A stretch of 64,000 nt of DNA from Pseudomonas sp. GR 6-02 (GTDB taxonomy: Bacteria; Pseudomonadota; Gammaproteobacteria; Pseudomonadales; Pseudomonadaceae), in NCBI RefSeq assembly GCF_001655615.1, contig NZ_CP011567.1:3853001-3917000 (forward strand), written 5' to 3'. The position numbers were made by a program, and so were the translations under genes. The notes under the pieces are model-generated. The model saw only the letters and a program-made list of their open reading frames with translations. It did no database searches and had not been told where the DNA came from. Below are positions 46,375 through 55,162 of this stretch, one piece after another (the first letter of the stretch is position 1; each line of letters starts with the position of its first letter).

Positions 46375-47916
46375 GTGGAAAACCGCTCCGAAGACAATAC
46401 CCGCCACTCCCCTTTGCAGCCGAGAAGACTGCCGGCAACAGCGATCTCCGTCGTGTTCATGGCTTTAGTCACCCTCTCGATACTGAGTATTTACTGGCTT
46501 CAAGCCGCCCAAAGTAAAGCCTATGAACTCTCACAAGCAAAACTGGTATCAGGCAATTTGACGTGGTCGATGGCCCAACAAGCGACTGACACGTTTGATG
46601 AAGCCAACCTGATCCTGGATGAACTGATCGACAGAATAAAAGACAACCCAAGTGCCCAACAGCTCGATAAAACGCAAAAACTGCTTAAGCGCAGAGTCTT
46701 TACCACCGAACAGTTGCACGGCCTTTTTTACTATGATGAAAACGGCAACTGGATCCTGACTTCGTTCGATTCGAAACCTGAAGCGCCCAACAATGCCGAT
46801 CGTGATTACTTCATCTTTCACAAAAACAACGTAACCCTGTCGCCTCGCATCGGCCGGGCCATCCGCAGCCGCACGACCGGCGAATGGATTATTCCTCTTT
46901 CCCGACGAATCAACGATAGCGAGGGCCATTTTAAGGGTGTCGTGCTGGCCACGATCAAAATGGCCTACTTTGACAAGTTCTTCTCAACGTTCTCCATTGA
47001 CCGCAAAGGCGCCATTTTCCTGGCCCTTCCCGACGGAACGATAATCGCCAGGCGGCCATTTGCTGAAGAGTTCATCGGTGCGTCGCTAGCCAAAGGGGAA
47101 ATATTTTCCATCTATTTACCCAAGTCTCCGGCTGATACCGTCATGATCAAATCGATTATCGACGGCGTTGATCGACTCTTCGGCTACAGGTTGCTTCAAA
47201 AATATCCGCTGGTCGTCGCTGCCGCCAATTCACGGGAAGCCATTTTTGCCGAGTGGAAAACCGGAACAATCAAGATGGCATTGATGATTGGCGCAGTGCT
47301 GCTGGTCAACCTTCTTGTCGGCCTCTTGCTCATCAAGAAAATACGTTACGGCGTCTCCGTAGAAAATCATTTGAAGCAGACCCGGGCAGCCCTGGAAAAA
47401 CTGGTATTGCAAGATGCCCTCACCGGACTTGCAAACCGACGCCACCTCGAAAACAGCTTGCAGCAGGAATGGCTTCGCGCGGTAAGACATCACTCTCCGA
47501 TCAGTTTGATAATGCTCGACATTGATTATTTCAAAAGCTTCAACGATCAATACGGGCACATTGCCGGCGACCATTGCATCGCTTCCGTTGCGCAGGCAAT
47601 CGCGCAATGCATTCACAGGCCATCCGATTTAGCCGCGCGGTACGGTGGCGAAGAGTTTGCGGTATTACTACCCGATACAGATGCCGAAGGTGCCTACTCC
47701 ATTGCCGAAGACATCAGGCTCGCGGTGCTGAACCTTGCTATTGCACACGATGGCAACCCGGCCAAGAGTGTGACCGTCAGTTTAGGGGTTTATACCTGCG
47801 TGCCGGAGGCTGCCGAATATAAGCACCTGCTGACACAGGCGGACTCGGCACTGTACCGGGCGAAACGCTCAGGCCGGAATCAGACTGCCTGCTTGTCTTT
47901 GATCGAGGCCGGATAA
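46375..47916 (+). CDS. Membrane diguanylate cyclase with a periplasmic CACHE sensor
   Basis: A 513-residue signalling protein starting at GTG 46375 (AGGGGG upstream). Membrane helix at about 24-43, periplasmic double-CACHE/PDC-like region about 50-290 (ILTSFDSKPEAPNNADRDYF is the typical small-molecule pocket segment), second helix about 298-320, then a GGDEF domain with the active motif GGEEF (residues 424-428). The inhibitory RxxD site is RPSD, five residues before GGEEF. It makes cyclic di-GMP in response to a periplasmic ligand, probably an amino acid or organic acid. Confidence 0.9.
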   Translation: MENRSEDNTRHSPLQPRRLPATAISVVFMALVTLSILSIYWLQAAQSKAYELSQAKLVSGNLTWSMAQQATDTFDEANLILDELIDRIKDNPSAQQLDKTQKLLKRRVFTTEQLHGLFYYDENGNWILTSFDSKPEAPNNADRDYFIFHKNNVTLSPRIGRAIRSRTTGEWIIPLSRRINDSEGHFKGVVLATIKMAYFDKFFSTFSIDRKGAIFLALPDGTIIARRPFAEEFIGASLAKGEIFSIYLPKSPADTVMIKSIIDGVDRLFGYRLLQKYPLVVAAANSREAIFAEWKTGTIKMALMIGAVLLVNLLVGLLLIKKIRYGVSVENHLKQTRAALEKLVLQDALTGLANRRHLENSLQQEWLRAVRHHSPISLIMLDIDYFKSFNDQYGHIAGDHCIASVAQAIAQCIHRPSDLAARYGGEEFAVLLPDTDAEGAYSIAEDIRLAVLNLAIAHDGNPAKSVTVSLGVYTCVPEAAEYKHLLTQADSALYRAKRSGRNQTACLSLIEAG

Positions 47917-47918
47917 GG

Positions 47919-47949
47919 CTGTAGGAGTGAGCACCGCTCGCTTCTACAG
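47919..47949. repeat. Short palindromic unit after the cyclase gene
   Basis: CTGTAGGAGTGAGC / GCTCGCTTCTACAG, imperfect inverted repeat of 31 bases directly after the stop, followed by GGGTTTT. A single REP-like unit or terminator between the convergent genes. Confidence 0.55.
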
Positions 47950-47961
47950 GGTTTTCGTCGC

Positions 47962-48801
47962 TCAGCAAGACCGTTCCCGACACTCATCCCAGACCTCACG
48001 CATCAATTCCTTAAGCATCAACGCCTCGGCCCAGCGGTCGGTGATGTCGCGTCCGTCGGCCCCGGTGATGGCATAGGGTGGCGGGCCGAGTTCACAGGTG
48101 AAGGATAGGCTGCTGGGCGTGTCCGGTCGGGCCAGCCAGTTCTCGATCCCATAGCGCCACCAGCCCAGGAAACGCTCCAGCCAAGGTCGATGCTGGGCGA
48201 AACTCAAAGGCACCTGGACCTGTTCGCTGTTGGCGACACGGCCGTGAAACCCCCAACTATTGCGCAGAATGGTCTGGATCTGTTCGTCGTCTTCGGCCGC
48301 GGCCGGCTCCGGCAGTTCGCGGCCCACGACATAGTGGGACAAGTCGGCCAACAGTTTGAGATCGGGCATTTGCGCGAGAATGTCGAGGGTGAACAACAGG
48401 TCACTGGTGAGGCGATAACGGTGGGTTTCCAGCAGGATCGGAAAGTCCACCTGCTCGGCCAGTCGCTGCCACCCCTCGATCAACTGGATGGCTTGCGCCA
48501 GCGTGCGTGGCCGGACGTCGGCTTGCAGCGTGAGATGGTGGCAGCCGTAGCGGGACGCGACGTCGATCGCTGCCGCCAGATCATCCACGGTGCGGGGGAA
48601 CACCTGACCTTCGATTTGCAGGCCCTGCGCCTTGGCGGCGGCATGCAAGCGTGCGGCATGGTTCGCCACCCAGAAATGGTCAGTGATTCCGTCGAAACCG
48701 GCGGCAGCGATTTTCTCCAGTTGCGCTTCCAACGCAAGTTCGCATTGGCCATGGTGATCTTGCATGGCCCAAAGGGACTGGAAGACCAGGAATTCACGCA
48801 T
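47962..48801 (-). CDS. TIM-barrel sugar isomerase/epimerase-like protein of the moc-like operon
   Basis: A 279-residue xylose-isomerase-like TIM-barrel protein. GFDGITDHFW (about residue 35), ILLETHRYRLTSD (metal-site Glu), LLADLSHYVVGRE and the unusual Trp-rich PWLERFLGWWRYGIENW segment are seen. It lies one base after the mocF-like stop, so it is strongly coupled to the oxygenase electron-transfer genes. It would process an oxidised or demethylated cyclitol. It differs from both other TIM-barrel proteins in the window (22030 and 56182). Confidence 0.82.
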   Translation of the reverse strand: MREFLVFQSLWAMQDHHGQCELALEAQLEKIAAAGFDGITDHFWVANHAARLHAAAKAQGLQIEGQVFPRTVDDLAAAIDVASRYGCHHLTLQADVRPRTLAQAIQLIEGWQRLAEQVDFPILLETHRYRLTSDLLFTLDILAQMPDLKLLADLSHYVVGRELPEPAAAEDDEQIQTILRNSWGFHGRVANSEQVQVPLSFAQHRPWLERFLGWWRYGIENWLARPDTPSSLSFTCELGPPPYAITGADGRDITDRWAEALMLKELMREVWDECRERSC

Positions 48802-48802
48802 G

Positions 48803-50044
48803 TCAGCTCCTCAGCAGTTGTTTGAGCGATACTTCGGCGTCGGCCAGAGCCTCTACCGAGAGGGGGTTATGCGAAGCGATCAGTCGTTCGCACAACTTGA
48901 TGTCCTTGGCGACGCTATTGCCCCGGCCCCAGCCGCAAGCGCCTTGCAGACGTTGTTCGTCATCGAGGAAGAACAACAGGAAACCGCCGCCCGGGGTTGT
49001 CCGGCTCGCCGTGGGTTCTGTGTTTGCGATCACACCCACGGTCTGCAATCCCCAGTCGTACTGGTCGGACCAGAAACCGGGAATGATTTCGAAAGGCAGC
49101 TCGCCGCCCAGCAGATTCAGGGCGGCGTGGCGGCCCTGGGTTTCGGCGTTGCGCCAGGTTTCCTGACGCTGGAAACCGCCTTGCGGGTGCAACCGAAATT
49201 CACAGACATCCCCTGCCGCAAAGATGTCCGGCGCGCTGGTGCGCAATTGGGCATCGACGCGAATGCCTTGGCCGACCTCAAGCCCGGCAGCCATGGCCAA
49301 CTCGGTGTTGGGTTGCATGCCGATGCCTACCACCACCAGATCACAGGGCAGCAGTTGGCCGTCGACCAGTTGCACGGATTCAACATGAGTAGTGCCCTGC
49401 ACTGCTTCAATGGCCACGTTCAGTCGGACATCCACGCCCTGGCTGCGATGCAATTCCAACAGAACGCTGGACAACCGTCCCGGCAACACCCGTCCCGCCA
49501 GGCGCGGCCCGGCTTCGAGCAAGGTCACCGCGCAACCCAAGGCTCGGGCGGTGGCTGCGACTTCGAGGCCGATGAAGCCACCGCCGATGATCACCAGTCG
49601 CGTGTCGGGCCGCAACGAAGCGCGCAGTGCCAGTGCCTCGTCATGGCTACGCAGATAAAGCACATTGCGCAGATGCTCGGGCACACAGGCAAGCTTGCGC
49701 GAGCACCCTCCCGTCGCCAGCAACAGCCGGGCGTAATGCAGCCAGCTGCCGTCGGCCAATTGCAGACGATGCCGTTGCGGGTCCAGGCCTTTTACCGGGT
49801 TACCGGCCAGGTGTTCGATGCCCAGTTCAGCGAGCCGAGCGCTATTGCACAGGCTGTAGCCCGCCAGATCGACCGTGCCCTGCAGCAACCCTTTGGACAG
49901 CGGCGGACGTTCATAAGGCGGGTGAAACTCGTCGCCTATCAGGATCAGGCGACCGCTATAACCTTCGTCGCGCAGGGTCAGGGCCGCGCGGCCACCGGCA
50001 TGCCCGGCGCCAACAATGACCAGTGGAGCATTGGCAGGACTCAT
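48803..50044 (-). CDS. mocF: Ferredoxin reductase (MocF-like, FAD/NAD(P))
   Basis: A 413-residue flavoprotein of the rubredoxin/ferredoxin-reductase type. FAD motif VGAGHAGGRAALTLRDEGY (about residues 11-29), NAD motif IIGGGFIGLEVAATARALG (about 152-170), and the second FAD motif IFAAGDVCEF (about 275) are intact. In the moc system this protein passes electrons from NAD(P)H to the Rieske ferredoxin. Nineteen bases after the ferredoxin gene. It could also serve a generic Rieske oxygenase, but the neighbours are the MocD/MocE types. Confidence 0.82.
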   Translation of the reverse strand: MSPANAPLVIVGAGHAGGRAALTLRDEGYSGRLILIGDEFHPPYERPPLSKGLLQGTVDLAGYSLCNSARLAELGIEHLAGNPVKGLDPQRHRLQLADGSWLHYARLLLATGGCSRKLACVPEHLRNVLYLRSHDEALALRASLRPDTRLVIIGGGFIGLEVAATARALGCAVTLLEAGPRLAGRVLPGRLSSVLLELHRSQGVDVRLNVAIEAVQGTTHVESVQLVDGQLLPCDLVVVGIGMQPNTELAMAAGLEVGQGIRVDAQLRTSAPDIFAAGDVCEFRLHPQGGFQRQETWRNAETQGRHAALNLLGGELPFEIIPGFWSDQYDWGLQTVGVIANTEPTASRTTPGGGFLLFFLDDEQRLQGACGWGRGNSVAKDIKLCERLIASHNPLSVEALADAEVSLKQLLRS

Positions 50045-50062
50045 GGCACAGACTCCGTGCAG

Positions 50063-50383
50063 TTAAACCGTGATGGCGAGCAACACACGCCCCGCCTCGA
50101 CCCGGACTTCATAGGTCTTGAGGTTGACGCACACCGGTGCGCCGAGGGCTTTGCCGGAGCGGTAGTCGAAACGCCCGTTGTGTTTGGGGCACTCGATGAC
50201 GTGCTCCATCACCAGGCCATCGGCGAGGTGAATGGACTCGTGGGTGCATAGGCCCGCCGTGGCGAAAAACTCGCTGTTGGCAGAGCGGTAGACGGCATAG
50301 GTGTGCGGGCCATGGTCGAAACGAATGACGTCTTCTTCGTTGATATCGCCCACGGCACATACATCGATCCATTGATCGGTCAT
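50063..50383 (-). CDS. mocE: Rieske [2Fe-2S] ferredoxin (MocE-like)
   Basis: A 106-residue soluble Rieske protein. The two cluster motifs are CTHES (Cys46, His48) and CPKHNGRFD (Cys65, His68), the spacing of MocE/BphF-type ferredoxins. The start MTDQWIDVCAVGDI is typical. It lies 36 bases after the desaturase-like gene and would carry electrons from the reductase to it. Family known to serve oxygenases; the partner here is inferred from the operon. Confidence 0.88.
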   Translation of the reverse strand: MTDQWIDVCAVGDINEEDVIRFDHGPHTYAVYRSANSEFFATAGLCTHESIHLADGLVMEHVIECPKHNGRFDYRSGKALGAPVCVNLKTYEVRVEAGRVLLAITV

Positions 50384-50419
50384 GGCGTTTTCTCTGGTAG
50401 TGGTACAGACAGGAAGGTG

Positions 50420-51532
50420 TCAGGCCGGCGTTACTTCAGGCTCTGCCTGGACGGTGGAGGCCGATGCTGCGCGTTGTGGCAAAGGACGACAGACGAAATG
50501 GCTCGGGTCTTTGCGCTGCCTCCAGATAGTCGGGATGATTTCCTTGAAGGCCTCGGACAGGCTGCCGTAAGGCGGCGGGCAGTCGCGGCGGATCTCTTCG
50601 TGAAGCTGCGCCAGCGCATGAAAAGGCACCATCGGATACATGTGATGTTCCAGGTGATAGTTCATGTCGAGGTACAGGAAACGCAGCAGTCGGTTCATGT
50701 AAATCGTGCGGCAGTTGCTGCGGTGATCGAGTACGTCTTCCGCCAGGCCGACGTGCTGCGAAAGGCCGAACAGGTAGGACAACCAACCGCCATAGAGGGT
50801 CGGCAGACCGATAAACATCAGCGGCAACCAGCTCTGCAGAAAAAGCGCCGTGCCCACGGTAAGCCCATAGATAGCCAGCCAGACGCGCGCGTCTCGCGTC
50901 ACTTTGGGCCATTCGGATTCGGGGATGAAGGTCTGCTCTTCTTCACCCATCCGCCCGACTGCATGCCGGCAAACTGACCCCATCGTCTTCAACGCGTAAG
51001 GCATTCTGAACAGGCTCAGCACCATCATGATCAGACTCGGTGGACGCGGCTCGACGATTTCCGGATCGCGACCAACGATGATGGTGTCGGTGTGATGCCG
51101 CGCATGGCTCCAGCGCCAGACCTGGGGTTCAAACATGAACATGAAGCTCGACAGCTGGTAGACCGCATCATTCATCCAGCGGGTCTTGAACGCCGTACCG
51201 TGACCCGTTTCGTGCCAACGGGCATTGGACGCGGTGCCATAGAGCAGCCCATAGACGAAGAAGAACGGAACGCAGGCCCAGGAGCCCCAGAACCAGTAGC
51301 CACCGAAGCCGGTCACAGCCATCGCCGACAGCCAGATGGCGGTATCACGCAGGGCCGGGCCATCGCGACGCTGCATCAATTCTTTCATGCGTTTGCGGGA
51401 GATGGGCGATTGGTACCACGTTGCCGATACCAAACCTTTTTGCGCCGCTCGGGCGGCTTCGGGACCGGTCAATCGATAATCCCTTGGCACGGGTTTATCG
51501 GTTTTTTCAAAGGCTGCGTTGTGTTCGGGCAT
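50420..51532 (-). CDS. mocD: Membrane di-iron oxygenase, fatty-acid-desaturase-like (MocD-like)
   Basis: A 370-residue integral membrane protein with the three His boxes of the desaturase/hydroxylase superfamily: HETGH (107-111), HARHH (143-147) and HLEHH (293-297), plus four to six membrane helices. In rhizobia MocD with MocE and MocF removes the methyl group of 3-O-methyl-scyllo-inosamine. The same operon order mocD-mocE-mocF is seen here, followed by a sugar isomerase. The superfamily also contains lipid desaturases and hydroxylases, so the substrate rests on context. Confidence 0.82.
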   Translation of the reverse strand: MPEHNAAFEKTDKPVPRDYRLTGPEAARAAQKGLVSATWYQSPISRKRMKELMQRRDGPALRDTAIWLSAMAVTGFGGYWFWGSWACVPFFFVYGLLYGTASNARWHETGHGTAFKTRWMNDAVYQLSSFMFMFEPQVWRWSHARHHTDTIIVGRDPEIVEPRPPSLIMMVLSLFRMPYALKTMGSVCRHAVGRMGEEEQTFIPESEWPKVTRDARVWLAIYGLTVGTALFLQSWLPLMFIGLPTLYGGWLSYLFGLSQHVGLAEDVLDHRSNCRTIYMNRLLRFLYLDMNYHLEHHMYPMVPFHALAQLHEEIRRDCPPPYGSLSEAFKEIIPTIWRQRKDPSHFVCRPLPQRAASASTVQAEPEVTPA

Positions 51533-51646
51533 TTTATTGTTCTCCGCAAGCTTGATGGTTTAAGCACTTGCTTTCGATGCGGGATGGCATCGCTGGAGAA
51601 AATATAGAGAGCGCACAAACCACCCTCAATCCCTTGAATACATTCC

Positions 51647-51695
51647 CTATCAAGCTATCATCCAGGGCCATTGCAGCTTGATAGTTTTCTATCAA
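51647..51695. promoter_or_regulatory. Candidate LacI operators between mocD-like operon and its regulator
   Basis: A perfect palindrome TTGATAG-TTTT-CTATCAA lies at 51678-51695, 20 bases before the regulator start, and two further half-sites (CTATCAA at 51647-51653 and CTATCA at 51655-51660) lie 18-31 bases upstream of it. The spacing suits a LacI dimer controlling both directions. Function is inferred. Confidence 0.5.
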
Positions 51696-51714
51696 AGCGA
51701 CTCAAGGGCCCAGC

Positions 51715-52776
51715 ATGAACAACAAAAAACGCCCCACCATCGCCACCGTTGCCGAGCACGCTCGCTTGAGTGTCGCCACCGTGGACCGGGTGCTCAACGC
51801 CCGGGCTCCGGTCAACCCGGCCACCGCCGAGCAGGTGTTCCAGGCCGCCGAAGCCGTCGGTTATTTCGCCGCCCGGCTGATCGGCCAACGCATTCGCGAA
51901 CGTCGTCCCAGCTATCGATTCGGCATCCTGTTACTCGGTACCGCCCAGGCGTTCTATGCCAACGTTGCCTCCGCCATCACCGAGGCAGCGCAGCGTCAGG
52001 CCGGCGCCAATCTGAGCTGCCAGTTCGAATACGTCTTCGATCGCACACCCAGCGCGATCATTGCCCAGATCGAACAACTGGCCGTGCAGTGTGATGGCCT
52101 GGCGGTGGTCAGCTTCGCTCACCCGCTGATCAATGCCGCCATCGCGCAGATCAGAGCCGCAGGCGTGCCGGTGATCGCCCTGCTGTCGGACATCCATGAG
52201 GCGGCAGAAGAACCTTACATCGGTCAGGATAATCATGAGGTCGGGCGCACCATGGGTTGGCTGCTGGCTCACACCTGCGGCGCACGCAAGGGCAGCGTCG
52301 GCGTATTGCTCGGCGGCCATCGTTTTCTTGGTCATCAGGCTCGGGTCGAGGGGCTGCGCAGTTACCTGGCGGAGCGCGCACCGGGGTTGCGCCTACTCGA
52401 AGCGGTGATCAACCTGGACAACTGCGATGTCACCGAAGAGGCGACGCTGGAACTCATCGCGCGCCATGCCGATTTGCGGGGGCTGTGCGTGGTCGGCGGT
52501 GGCGGCGACGGCATCATCCGGGCCCTGTCACAGCTGCCGAAACGGCCGTCGCTGTGTTGCATCCTGCAGGAGTCGACCGAGCTGTCTCGACAAGCCCTGG
52601 ATCAAGGGTTGATCGACCTGGTCATCGACTCCCAGCCGCGATTGCTGGCGGCCGCGCTGGTCGACTTGCTGGTCGAGTTGCAGACCACGCCGGACTTCGA
52701 TCCGCTCCGGCATCGGGTGCATATCCCGTTGCAGATCATTACCTCAGAGAACGCTCGAGGCTGCGTTCGCTGGTAG
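51715..52776 (+). CDS. LacI-family regulator of the moc-like operon
   Basis: A 353-residue LacI regulator. Helix-turn-helix TIATVAEHARLSVATVDRVLN (about residues 7-27), then a binding-protein-like sensor domain (FGILLLGTAQAFYANVASAI, VVSFAHPLINAAIAQIRAAGVPVIALLSD). The recognition helix and the sensor domain resemble the LacI protein at 23092, so they are probably paralogues answering related cyclitols. Divergent from mocD-like gene by 182 bases with operators between. Confidence 0.88.
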   Translation: MNNKKRPTIATVAEHARLSVATVDRVLNARAPVNPATAEQVFQAAEAVGYFAARLIGQRIRERRPSYRFGILLLGTAQAFYANVASAITEAAQRQAGANLSCQFEYVFDRTPSAIIAQIEQLAVQCDGLAVVSFAHPLINAAIAQIRAAGVPVIALLSDIHEAAEEPYIGQDNHEVGRTMGWLLAHTCGARKGSVGVLLGGHRFLGHQARVEGLRSYLAERAPGLRLLEAVINLDNCDVTEEATLELIARHADLRGLCVVGGGGDGIIRALSQLPKRPSLCCILQESTELSRQALDQGLIDLVIDSQPRLLAAALVDLLVELQTTPDFDPLRHRVHIPLQIITSENARGCVRW

Positions 52777-52919
52777 CAGCTGTCGAGCCTGCGAGGCTGC
52801 GTTCGGCTGCGCAGCAGTCGTGAATCCAGCTGACGCGGTATGCCTGACACACCGCGAGTTCTGGTTTTACGACTGCTGCGCAGCCGAACGCAGCCTCGCA
52901 AGCTCGGCAGCTGCTACAG
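52772..52919. repeat. REPIN element, copy 2
   Basis: Outer arms GTAGCAGCTGTCGAGCCTGC / AGCTCGGCAGCTGCTACAGA and inner arms TGCGTTCGGCTGCGCAGCAG / CTGCTGCGCAGCCGAACGCA. Nearly identical to 28261-28400, including the central CGTGAATCCAGCTGACGCGG. Begins over the regulator stop codon, and both copies are followed by TAAGTGAACAGCAT. Confidence 0.88.
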
Positions 52920-52953
52920 ATCGCATTACGGCTTAAGTGAACAGCATTACCCA

Positions 52954-54969
52954 TCAGAGGTCGGTGCTCGCACGAAAAGCATCGGCGCTCAGCCCGAACC
53001 GATTCATCTTGTTGTACAAGCCGCCACGAGAAACGTTCAGTTGCCGGGCGGCCAGGCGGATGTTGCCTCGGGCATCCCTGAGGGCGGCGATGATCGCGTT
53101 CATTTCATGGGTGCCAAGGTCCAGCGCAGCCCGGGGTTCGGGCACACTTCCCGGCACCGATGGCCGCAGCCTTTGCTTGATTTCAAGTGGCAGGTCACCC
53201 GGCTGGATCATCTCGGTCATCGCCAGATTGGTTGCGCGCTCGATGGTATTTTCAAGCTCCCGAACATTACCCGGCCAGCTGTAGGCCGAAAGAATATCCA
53301 GCGCCTCTGGCGAGATGCCCTGCACCGATTTGCGCAATGACCGCGCGCAACGACCGAGAAAATGTCGCGCCAGCAAGGGCACATCTTCCCGGCGCATCCG
53401 CAGCGGCGGAACCGTCAGGTTCAGGACGTTGAGCCGGTAGTAAAGATCCTCACGGAAAGCGCCATTGGCCACCGCCTGGCTCAGGTTGCGGTGGGTGGCG
53501 GCGATGATGCGCACATCCACCTGCTGCGATTTTTTCGCCCCCACGCGCGTCACCTCGCCTTCCTGCAAGACCCGTAGCAGACTGACCTGGGCATCGAAAG
53601 ACATGTCGCCGATTTCGTCGAGGAAGATCGTTCCGCCATCGGCCAACTCAAACTTCCCGGCAGATCCGCCGCGAGCCGATCCGGTGAAGGCGCCCTCGAC
53701 ATGACCAAACAGTTCGCTTTGCACCAGATCGCGCGGAATGGCTCCGCAATTGACCGCCACGAAAGGACCGTCGCAACGCTCGCTGGCGTTATGGATCGCC
53801 TGGGCGAACAGCTCCTTGCCGGTACCGCTCTCACCCAGAATCAGCGTGGTCGATTCACTGCGACTGGCGATCCGTCCCAGGCGCAAGGCGTCTTGTATCG
53901 CTCGCGAATTACCTTGAATGGTCTCGAAGGTGTAGCTGGCTTGAGTGCCGATGACCCGGCGCGTAATTTCGCGGATGCGCCGGTTCTCACGCAACGAAAC
54001 AATCCGCCCACCCTGCTCCAGCGGGCACACCGACACCAGACACGCCAAATGGCTGCGATCATGCAGTTCAAACGTGCAATCCAGATCTCGTAGCCCTTCC
54101 CCGCCATGCAGCAGAATCTTATCGGTCAGTTCGCTTTGCCCCAGACGACGGAACGGGCTGCCGAGCAGATCCTGGCCCACGCGGAACAATTGCCGGGCAT
54201 AACGGTTGAGCGCCTTGATGCAGCCCTGCTCATCCAGCACCACCAGTCCCTCGTTGAGCACTTCAAGCACGGTTTGTTGTTCTTCCAGCAGGCTCTGCAG
54301 CGCCATCTGCCGCGAGACCGCTTCGGCCGCGGCCTGGACGGTGCCCAGCGTATGAAAATGAAACCAGCCCGGCTCAGCGGTCAGGGTCAGCATGGCGAGC
54401 GTCCTGCCCTGCGCATCCCTGATCGGCGCGGCGGCGCAGTGCATGCGCCGTCGACGCAAGCCGCTGGCGAAGTTTTCCTCGGCCAGCACATACACCAAGC
54501 GATCTTCGGCAAGCGCCAGCCCCGTGCAGTTGGTGCCCTGCACCGACTCCAGCAATCGGCTGCCCACCGGTGTGAGGTCCAGACCACAGAAATACAGGGT
54601 CGTGCCTTGAGCATCGGTCAGGTTGATATGGCCCCTGGGGTTGTAGGCCAGCAATCCCCCCATGACCTGCGCCGCCGCTGCAATCAACGTGCGATTGGCC
54701 GCCAGCGTCGCGGCCAGAACGGCAGGAGCAACAAATCGATATTCGCCATCCTCAGGATCGAGGCCGGTGCCGACGCTGCGCCGCCAGGAATCCCAAATCA
54801 CCTGCCTGACCCCGGCAGGTCGATCGGTGCGCCCGTTCAGACACGCCAGCCAGGCCTGTTCCAGCGCGGCGATCGAGCCTTCGTTCAACGACGCGGGGCC
54901 GAGAGCGGTGATGTAATCGAGGTCTTGCGCGCTGAAGGCTGTTACCTGTGGGTTGACCATCATCGACAT
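52954..54969 (-). CDS. Sigma-54-dependent enhancer-binding protein (AcoR-like)
   Basis: A 671-residue activator of sigma-54 promoters. N-terminal GAF-like sensor (about residues 80-215), PAS-like part (about 235-330), AAA+ core with Walker A GESGTGKE (379-386), the sigma-54 contact motif GAFTGS (426-431), Walker [11 protein letters not shown] (446-455), and a C-terminal Fis helix-turn-helix ([20 protein letters not shown]). It is divergent from the mocA-like operon, which has a perfect -24/-12 promoter. So it very likely activates that operon, with a ligand sensed by the GAF region. Confidence 0.92.
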   Translation of the reverse strand: MSMMVNPQVTAFSAQDLDYITALGPASLNEGSIAALEQAWLACLNGRTDRPAGVRQVIWDSWRRSVGTGLDPEDGEYRFVAPAVLAATLAANRTLIAAAAQVMGGLLAYNPRGHINLTDAQGTTLYFCGLDLTPVGSRLLESVQGTNCTGLALAEDRLVYVLAEENFASGLRRRRMHCAAAPIRDAQGRTLAMLTLTAEPGWFHFHTLGTVQAAAEAVSRQMALQSLLEEQQTVLEVLNEGLVVLDEQGCIKALNRYARQLFRVGQDLLGSPFRRLGQSELTDKILLHGGEGLRDLDCTFELHDRSHLACLVSVCPLEQGGRIVSLRENRRIREITRRVIGTQASYTFETIQGNSRAIQDALRLGRIASRSESTTLILGESGTGKELFAQAIHNASERCDGPFVAVNCGAIPRDLVQSELFGHVEGAFTGSARGGSAGKFELADGGTIFLDEIGDMSFDAQVSLLRVLQEGEVTRVGAKKSQQVDVRIIAATHRNLSQAVANGAFREDLYYRLNVLNLTVPPLRMRREDVPLLARHFLGRCARSLRKSVQGISPEALDILSAYSWPGNVRELENTIERATNLAMTEMIQPGDLPLEIKQRLRPSVPGSVPEPRAALDLGTHEMNAIIAALRDARGNIRLAARQLNVSRGGLYNKMNRFGLSADAFRASTDL

Positions 54970-54989
54970 CCGCTTCCATGTTCATGTTT

Positions 54990-55013
54990 TAGACATGTCA
55001 GTGTAGACATGTC
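54990..55013 (+). promoter_or_regulatory. Paired upstream activator sites for the enhancer-binding protein
   Basis: TAGACATGTC occurs twice in direct orientation at 54990-54999 and 55004-55013 (14-base centre spacing); each holds the palindrome GACATGTC. They are about 65-90 bases upstream of the -24 element and 20-45 bases upstream of the activator start, the place for enhancer sites that may also autoregulate. Confidence 0.6.
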
Positions 55014-55077
55014 CTGCGAATGAACACTTCTTTCAAAAAATATTGATTAACCCTTTGAATATCAATGACTTAAATAC

Positions 55078-55093
55078 TGGCACAGCACTTGCT
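55078..55093 (+). promoter_or_regulatory. Sigma-54 promoter of the mocA-like operon
   Basis: TGGCACAGCACTTGCT matches the -24/-12 consensus TGGCAC-N5-TTGCW, with GG and GC separated by exactly 10 bases. It lies 69 bases upstream of the start codon at 55163. A ribosome-binding site AAAGGGAG follows at 55147-55154. Confidence 0.85.
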
Positions 55094-55162
55094 CAAAGGG
55101 TTATGCCAGCGAGGACATTCCTGCGGCCAAGTCATTGAACAACAATAAAAGGGAGTCAATTC

